Source of the DNA: Magicicada septendecula
Lineage: Eukaryota; Arthropoda; Insecta; Hemiptera; Cicadidae
Length of the DNA stretch: 64,000 nt
Direction: 5' to 3'
NCBI GenBank assembly: GCA_034769895.1
Contig: CM068371.1
Location: 401,217,469-401,281,468 of the forward strand
This document shows positions 57,828 to 64,000 of the stretch, piece after piece. The notes under the pieces are model-generated. The model saw nothing but the letters and a program-made list of their open reading frames with translations. It was not told the DNA's origin and searched no databases. Within the stretch, counting starts at the first letter, position 1. Every line of letters starts with the position of its first letter. Made by a program: the position numbers and the translations under genes.

Positions 57828-58972
57828 TGTTATATTATTTTATTTACTGCCATAATTTTAATATGGAATATCAATAATATTCACCAACACTTTTGTTCAG
57901 GCGCCATCTTGTTATATACAAGAACATTAGATTTACTTACCTTTAAGGGCAGAATTCGGTTAAGCGAACCAGAAGATAGCGGAATGTGTTATCTGAAATA
58001 ATTTACTCTTGCTTGAAATGTTTACCAAATGATATTACCTTTTATTATCATATTACGTACATGAATGAGACTCTACCGTGCGAAAACAAGCACGCTACTA
58101 TATGCCATTTGGCGTTGCATCATGAGACGCAGTTCTACTATACAAGTTTAAAAATCCCCTTAAACATTTCAATAGCCCTCCAAAATAACATATTCAATTA
58201 TACTTTATGATATCATGATTAGAAATTACTTCACAACCCAGCACTTGTTATTTAGTTAGACATTCTCTCATTCACTCACGCTCGCATTCCTGATACAATT
58301 TTCTTTGAATTTTCCCCAAATTGAGCTCATTTTATTATTATTAAATGACTGAAAATTTTGTATTGCCCTTATCTAAACTTTTGGGTACCCCACATTGTTA
58401 CTTAGCTGAAATTATTGTCCAATAGTGCTGCAGATGTCCCATCGCTGAAAACGCATTAATAGGTTTTAAAACTTTTACCCAAACTTTGTGTTTACGTTTT
58501 TTCTTTGCACTGTTACATTATTTTATATATATACTGCACTTTTTTGTTGTACGAGCGGACGTCCGAGACTTAGTTTTTGAGAATTTTTATACACAGCCGG
58601 CCGGCAATGCTGCTGATTTTGGACTGCCAACAGTTTGCAATGCTTCAATACCGAGGTGGGGATTAACTACGTCATCAGTTCCTTTGTGTAGATTTCCACT
58701 CCTTAGTTGGTTACAGGTGCATAAATTGCGTAGTTGCATACCTTCGTATGACGTATACATGGGTGCAGCCTGTTGACACATTCGGCTAACAAAATGTTGT
58801 TGTTGTTCTGGACGTATACGCTCGACCTTGACGCCAATCCTGTCCACTCGATATTGTGCAGTTGCAAACCTTTATAAAACTTTACCAATTTCGTATATGT
58901 GACTTTGAAATAAAATACAATTTATATCGATTATTCCCCAAAATACAGTAGGGCCAGAATTGTACTGTTACA
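57828..58972 (-). repeat. Element E 3' LTR
   Basis: 1145 bp. Sense ends are TGTAACAGTAC and AATATAACA. It matches 63126-64000 with only about eight differences by eye over 875 bp. It contains GGACGTCC (58557-58564) and GCCGGCCGGC (58596-58605), plus a buried PBS-like site at 57894-57906 (sense TGGCGCCTGAACA). ORFs inside are chance. Confidence 0.92.
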
Positions 58973-59260
58973 AACCCCCTCAATGAGAGGTTTTATGCCG
59001 AAGCATAAAAACTCTCATTGACACACTCATACTTCCTAAAGGGATCAGCTAGGATATGTCGCCACAACTGCCTTACAGTTTATATAAAGAAAATAATAAC
59101 TCTCCCTTGGTCCAGTGATGGTGACAGTACCTGCATGACCTTACTGGACTTCTCCAGAGAGATCCCAACACCATAAGGTCAATCAGGTGCATAACGCTCC
59201 TGCTCTGACGCGCTGGCCAGCTCAGGACTGCCGTCACATCACCAGACACTGAAACAACAA
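58973..59260 (-). other. E polypurine tract, UUCG hairpin and conserved 3' domain
   Basis: Polypurine tract 58973-58980. Hairpin 58980-59021 (CAATGAGAG...TTTTATGC with GCATAAAA...CTCTCATTG, UUCG loop in sense). Conserved blocks AAAGGGATCAG, ATATGTCGCCACAAC and ACTGGACTTCTC follow. Confidence 0.75.
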
Positions 59261-61537
59261 ATCAAAAATATTAAAATAGTGGCCTGGTATAACACCATAC
59301 CCCTAACTGATCTGTTTCCCCTTAGCTATGTGCTGGTTTGTGTTAAGAAGCACTGGGTTTTCTTTAACTCATAACACCTAGGATCATTACACCTAGTACA
59401 AGAATTATTATATAGATGTTCCATTCTCTTATTTCACTACCATTTACATTTATAAAATTTTTCGATTCCAATTGATAATAATTAATCCTTTCCCATTAAC
59501 AAGAAGAAACACAAATCTTTATACTAATGCAATAATACTTTCAAAATATTCAAACACATAATCAAAATTTACTCAAATAAAATCATCTATATCTCCCTTT
59601 TTCTATAATTCTGAAACATTTTCTCTTTTATAAAATATTATTATTATTATTAACAGAAATTCTTTTATCCGGCACTGTTAATAACCATCCCCTTTACTCC
59701 TCCACACACAATATTTCCCCCCCTGAACTGTTGTGTTCTGTTGCCTCCACAAGGACTGAGGCAGAAGGAGTGAGCACTTTTTTCTTTTCTCTCTCTCCCA
59801 TCCTTGCTTCAGCGTTACAAAGACTTCAGGGTAAATACCCCTACTTATTATCATAATATATGCCCCTAAGGTCTACCACCCCTACTGAGGTAAAAATAGC
59901 CTATGCTTAAAAATAATCTTAGATTCCCCTTTTTAAAACCCCATTAAATTTCTACGTTGAACCAATTTCAAAGGCAACCAACAATGGTCAGGTTTAACAA
60001 TTGCTGGCCACAGCTGGTTGTCGTCCAAAACCACGATCTAGGTTGGTAAGGCCGAGATCGCCCGAAATGTAGGGAATCGCAATGGTTTGACACTTAGTGT
60101 CATATATATTTACATTTGTAACTACCCCAAAATCATCAATTTATACATACATACAATTCATGTTTAAATTCCTATGCTAATACATAATAAACATAATACA
60201 TAATAATACACTCATAATTAACATTGCGATTATTACATTAAAATAACCAATTTACATTTAAGCTTGATCAAAATTTTACACACCTTACATCTTTAAATTT
60301 GCGTATAAAATTATAAGCATTACATTTTAATTTCAATTGAACTTTTATTAATTAACCATCAATTATTTATCATTTACTACCATTTAATTCTTCACAATTT
60401 CAAATTTATTATTAACATTCATGTTACATTATATTTCATTTCTTATTACCTTTCTATTATGAATTTTCTACTTAACCCTTCACATTTTGATCATTGATTA
60501 GTCTGGGTGACCTCTCCATTATTCACTATGCTTGATTTATCGAAATGGCATTAACATCTATAGCCTTACTCACCTTTCTTCCTACTAACAACCACTATTA
60601 ACAACCAGATTTACATATTATGACACCAATCTCTTAATCATAACCCCTTCACTAATTCCATTTACCTCAATTTATTCTCCTCTTTGTACTAGGATGTGTG
60701 TTCCCAACCTGGCCATATACATACCTAACCATTTGCCCTCCACCAATTATCAGCAAACACTCCCTTAAACTACTCTATCACTTGCCACAACGCCGCACGC
60801 TGATCACTCCTTACACCACTACCCTTACTACAAAATATCATCATCAATAAATATATTTACCATTCACCTTACTCACCTCTACATATAATCACTAACACCA
60901 CTGTGTCCTTAAAATATCTAATACTCTCTTTGTGTGTTATTGGTATTTCAAAATTCTTATTTATCTAACTCCCATTAACTCTAATTGACTAACTCAAATG
61001 CCTTTATTTTAATAATTATCACCCAGGCTCTATCCCTTTTTAACACTTTACATTACTGTGATCATTGACAATTGCATTAGAAAATTCATCCCTCACCTAC
61101 TAATAACAATACATCTCAATATCCAAATATATTACATGCTTGATCATTTATTATTCATTAGAAGCTAAATCTCATAAAATCATTTCACTTCATTATCAAA
61201 CGTTCTTTTTTACAGCATTAATTAAGTAATTAATCTTCACTTATTTAATTCAATTATTTAAAATTTCAACATTACTTTCATCATTTGTTTAGTCAAAAAA
61301 CAAAGTTGATTGTTATTATTAAATCAATTAAACTATAACTTCCTGTTACACACATGGTTTACATAAAATTACGTGTAATACACAACATCAAGAATACACA
61401 AATACATTGACATTAATACACACAAAAAATATACAATCCAGCTTATTATTTGTTACCATTTACCAAAATCAGTTCATAAACAGTCCATTTCAAAACCACT
61501 GTTCACATATATTAATGTTCATAAACAATAAAACACT
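59261..61537 (-). other. Element E 3' non-coding region
   Basis: Includes the paired hairpins near 60034-60060 (CGATCT/AGATCG, GGTAAGG loop), preceded by a TGGTCA/TGGCCA stem (near 59989-60010), and a decayed pol fragment (about 60560-61000). The rest is AT-rich and non-coding. Confidence 0.65.
60560..61000 (-). pseudogene. Decayed protease-RT pol fragment in E
   Basis: Shares with D pol and C1 the order CCTACTAACAACCACTA, ATGACACCAATCTCT, TCTTTGTACTAGG, CTCTATCACTTGCCACAACGC, ACTACAAAAT, ACTGTGTCC. All frames are closed. E has no other pol sequence. Confidence 0.55.
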
Positions 61538-62950
61538 TTATCCTCCATCATTGAACAACAGTCGAATCTTAGGTCTATACAACTTATTTTTTATTAAATA
61601 TCTGATATTATTATTATCAATATAATATTTATTTAAATTTTTATATATTTCCACAATGTCGTTTGAATTAATAGGCTTATTCCATATCAATTTATCATAC
61701 AACTTGTCACAATCGGGTATGGTCCTGTCACCTTTATTATTATCTGTCCTGAATAGGTAAGTTATAAAGTCATTACTATCGTCATCACCATTATCTACTA
61801 CTACACCCTTTACTTCACAAGGTAAGTAATTGTTATCATTTTTATCATTATCTACTATGGCTGCTATCTCAATTTCACTATAAGGTAAGTAATCATTATT
61901 ATTATTACTTCTCTCTCTCTACCTAACCTCTCTACAAACTCTGTATAGTTTCTTTTCACTTTAAACATCTCTATCTCTCTCTTACCACACAACTCTCTTT
62001 CTATCTCTCTCCCACCATAACACCAAGTACCACTCTCTCTCTCTATATATATATATGCAGGGGACACTAACTCACAATTACTGCACCACCGATGAAGTGC
62101 ACAAAAAACCCAGGGAAATTTATTTGTAGACATATCGTCTCCCAAATATACGTGAAGGAACCCTCGTCCTTCCTAAACACACGTGAAGCCTTTACTTCAC
62201 CACCAACTACAATATCAAGGGAAAAATTTACCCCCTGCATCCACTCTACAAATATACTTTCTCTCCCTCTCTCTGATTCATCACACACAAACATGTCATT
62301 ATCAACTTCTACTCTCTCTAAAATTTCGTTATCACTATCAATATCCACACAATTATTTTCTACCACCTTATTTTTATTTGTATTGTCATAATTCTGAACA
62401 CCACTTACCTTATTATTTGTCATCTGACCGTCTTTATTTACATTTAGTTTACCTGTTTCTCTACTATTCTCTACCTCCCTTTTATTCTCGTCTACTTTAT
62501 TCTTTGGTCTATCGAACTTCTCATTTACTAACGCTATTGTTTTTTCTTTCGTTTTATCGAAACGTGCATTCATTTCATCAATTCTTTTATCGAACTGAAA
62601 ATTTTGTCTTTTGATTTCATCTTTCATTTCATTGAAATTATTTTTAATTTTATCATTCTGTGTATCAAATTTCTCATCGAACTTTGCATTCAAGTTATCA
62701 TATTTAACATTGGAATCACTATTTTGTCATCACATTTCTTATCTATCTTTAACAGTAATTGCATTATTGCACTAATCTCATCTGTTTTATTTTCGTTCCG
62801 AGTTGAGATGGGTGTTATTTGAACTGTATTTATTTCAGTGGCACTTGTTTCACCGATCTGGCTAATTGGGGTTAATTGAACACCCATCTCACTCGTAACT
62901 GTTTCGTCAGTGACGCTGACGTTTTCGTCATTATTTTTACTAGTACTCAT
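61538..62950 (-). pseudogene. Element E Gag-N plus unrecognised domain, frame-shifted
   Basis: Four consecutive minus-strand frames make up one ancestral protein. 62690-62950 has the Gag-type N-terminus (VTDETVTSEMGVQLTPIS). 62067-62693 has coiled coil with FDEKFD/FDKRIDEMNARFDK repeats running straight into an acidic segment and FVEWMQGVNFSLDIV. 61864-62145 has REIERELCGK..FKVKRNYTEF. About 61538-61912 ends in RLLFNDGG. The frames change near 62690, between 62067 and 62145, and in a (GA)n run near 61915. The order and motifs match C2's 34719-35861. E lacks the capsid, zinc finger and all of pol. Its LTRs are nearly identical, so it moved recently although it cannot make its own RT. Confidence 0.65.
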
Positions 62951-63103
62951 TTTGCTTATTTGTGCTACACATGCATGTACATAACCTTATAACATACCCT
63001 ATCTCTACGTTTATGTTTACGTATCTTCAAATTATATATATTACTTCAGATAACCCTTCCGCTCTTTCCGGTAGACTTACACCACATAAACATTTTATGT
63101 CGA

Positions 63104-63117
63104 GTCCCTGTTCGCCA
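63104..63117 (-). other. Element E primer-binding site candidate
   Basis: Sense TGGCGAACAGGGAC, eight bases from the LTR edge. It shares AACAGGGACTCGA with D's site but lacks the CCCG portion of the Lys-type sequence. Either this is a rearranged site or the primer pairs with the neighbouring TGTCGCCTGGCG. Confidence 0.5.
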
Positions 63118-63125
63118 GGCGACAA

Positions 63126-64000
63126 TGTTATATTATTTTATTTACTGCCATAATTTTAATATGGAATATCAATAATATTCACCAACACTTTTGTTCAGGC
63201 ACCATCTTGTTATATACAAGAACATTAGATTTACTTACCTTTAAGGGCAGAATTCGGTTAAGCGAACCAGAAGATAGCGGAATGTGTTATCTGAAATAAT
63301 TTACTCTTGCTTGAAATGTTTACCAAATGATATTACCTTTTATTATCATATTACGTACATGAATGAGACTCTACCGTGCGAAAACAAGCACGCTACTATA
63401 TGCCATTTGGCGTTGCATCATGAGACGCAGTTCTACTATACAAGTTTAAAAATCCCCTTAAACATTTCAATAGCCCTCCAAAATAACATATTCAATTATA
63501 CTTTATGATATCATGATTAGAAATTACTTCACAACCCAGCACTTGTTATTTAGTTAGACATTCTCTCATTCACTCACGCTCGCATTCCTGATACAATTTT
63601 CTTTGAATTTTCCCCAAATTGAGCTCATTTTATTATTATTAAATGACTGAAAATTTTGTATTGCCCTTATCTAAACTTTTGGGTACCCCACATTGTTACT
63701 TAGCTGAAATTATTGTCCAATAGTCCTGCAGACGTCCCATCGCTGAAAACGCACTAATAGGTTTTAAAACTTTTTCCCAAACTTTGTGTTTACGTTTTTT
63801 CTTTGCACTGTTACATTATTTTATATATATACTGCACTTTTTTGTTGTACGAGCGGACGTCCGAGACTTAGTTTTTGAGAATTTTTATACACAGCCGGCC
63901 GGCAATGCTGCTGATTTTGGACTGCCAACAGTTTGCAATGCTTCAATACCGAGGTGGGAATTAACTACGTCATCAGTTCCTTTGTGTAGATTTACACTCC
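63126..64000 (-). repeat. Element E 5' LTR (cut by window end)
   Basis: The first 875 bp from the inner edge, matching 57828-58702. Palindromes at 63855-63862 and 63894-63903. The buried PBS-like site (63192-63204) has one change relative to the other LTR. Confidence 0.92.

Noticed and set aside
1-64000. CRISPR arrays, bacterial operons, rRNA genes
   Set aside because: None seen. Repeats are LTRs, inverted arms or microsatellites, and the splice-bounded exon shows the DNA is eukaryotic.

Overview
The window is AT-rich intronic or intergenic DNA from an animal, most likely an insect. The only host coding sequence I can support is one 138-bp exon (27313-27450, + strand). It encodes the Toprim region of a SPO11-like meiotic double-strand-break protein and has clean AG and GT splice borders. 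Almost everything else is LTR retrotransposon. All the better-preserved Ty3/gypsy (Metaviridae-type) copies lie on the minus strand, antisense to that exon.

Layout, left to right. (1) Element A, 1-9473: gypsy with its 3' LTR outside the window, a long 3' non-coding region, pol, gag and a 5' LTR. (2) Element B, 9649-20436: complete gypsy with two LTRs, TAAT target duplication and open gag and pol. It is inserted into the left arm of a degraded inverted-repeat unit (9474-9648, 20441 to about 20900; right arm about 24420-25100). (3) A truncated BEL/Pao element, 21474 to about 24213. (4) The SPO11-like exon, a 193-bp snap-back MITE and a LINE remnant. (5) A chimeric non-autonomous gypsy, C1/C2 (28293-37259). 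(6) Fragments of a plus-strand gypsy, F, split by element D (37722-48186; CAAT target duplication, LTRs about 99% identical, gag and pol carrying stop codons). (7) AT-rich DNA with no gene. (8) A 3.28-kb foldback element with roughly 1.1-kb inverted arms (53147-56423). (9) A young non-autonomous gypsy, E (57828 to beyond 64000).

The gypsy copies form one related group with unusual shared features. Gag ends in a RanBP2-type (C4) zinc finger between RG-rich stretches instead of a CCHC knuckle. Gag and pol are joined in the -1 frame at a conserved GGAAAAC-TAR site. The env position holds a 2.5-3 kb non-coding region. That region carries hairpins with compensatory changes, a decayed second copy of the protease-RT part of pol, and a UUCG-capped hairpin beside the polypurine tract. 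C2 and E lack pol and most of gag. Instead they encode a gag-type N-terminus fused to an unrecognised domain shared by both. Their intact cis signals, and E's near-identical LTRs, suggest they move using A/B/D-type proteins. This non-autonomous family and its structured 3' RNA are my best candidates for something undescribed.
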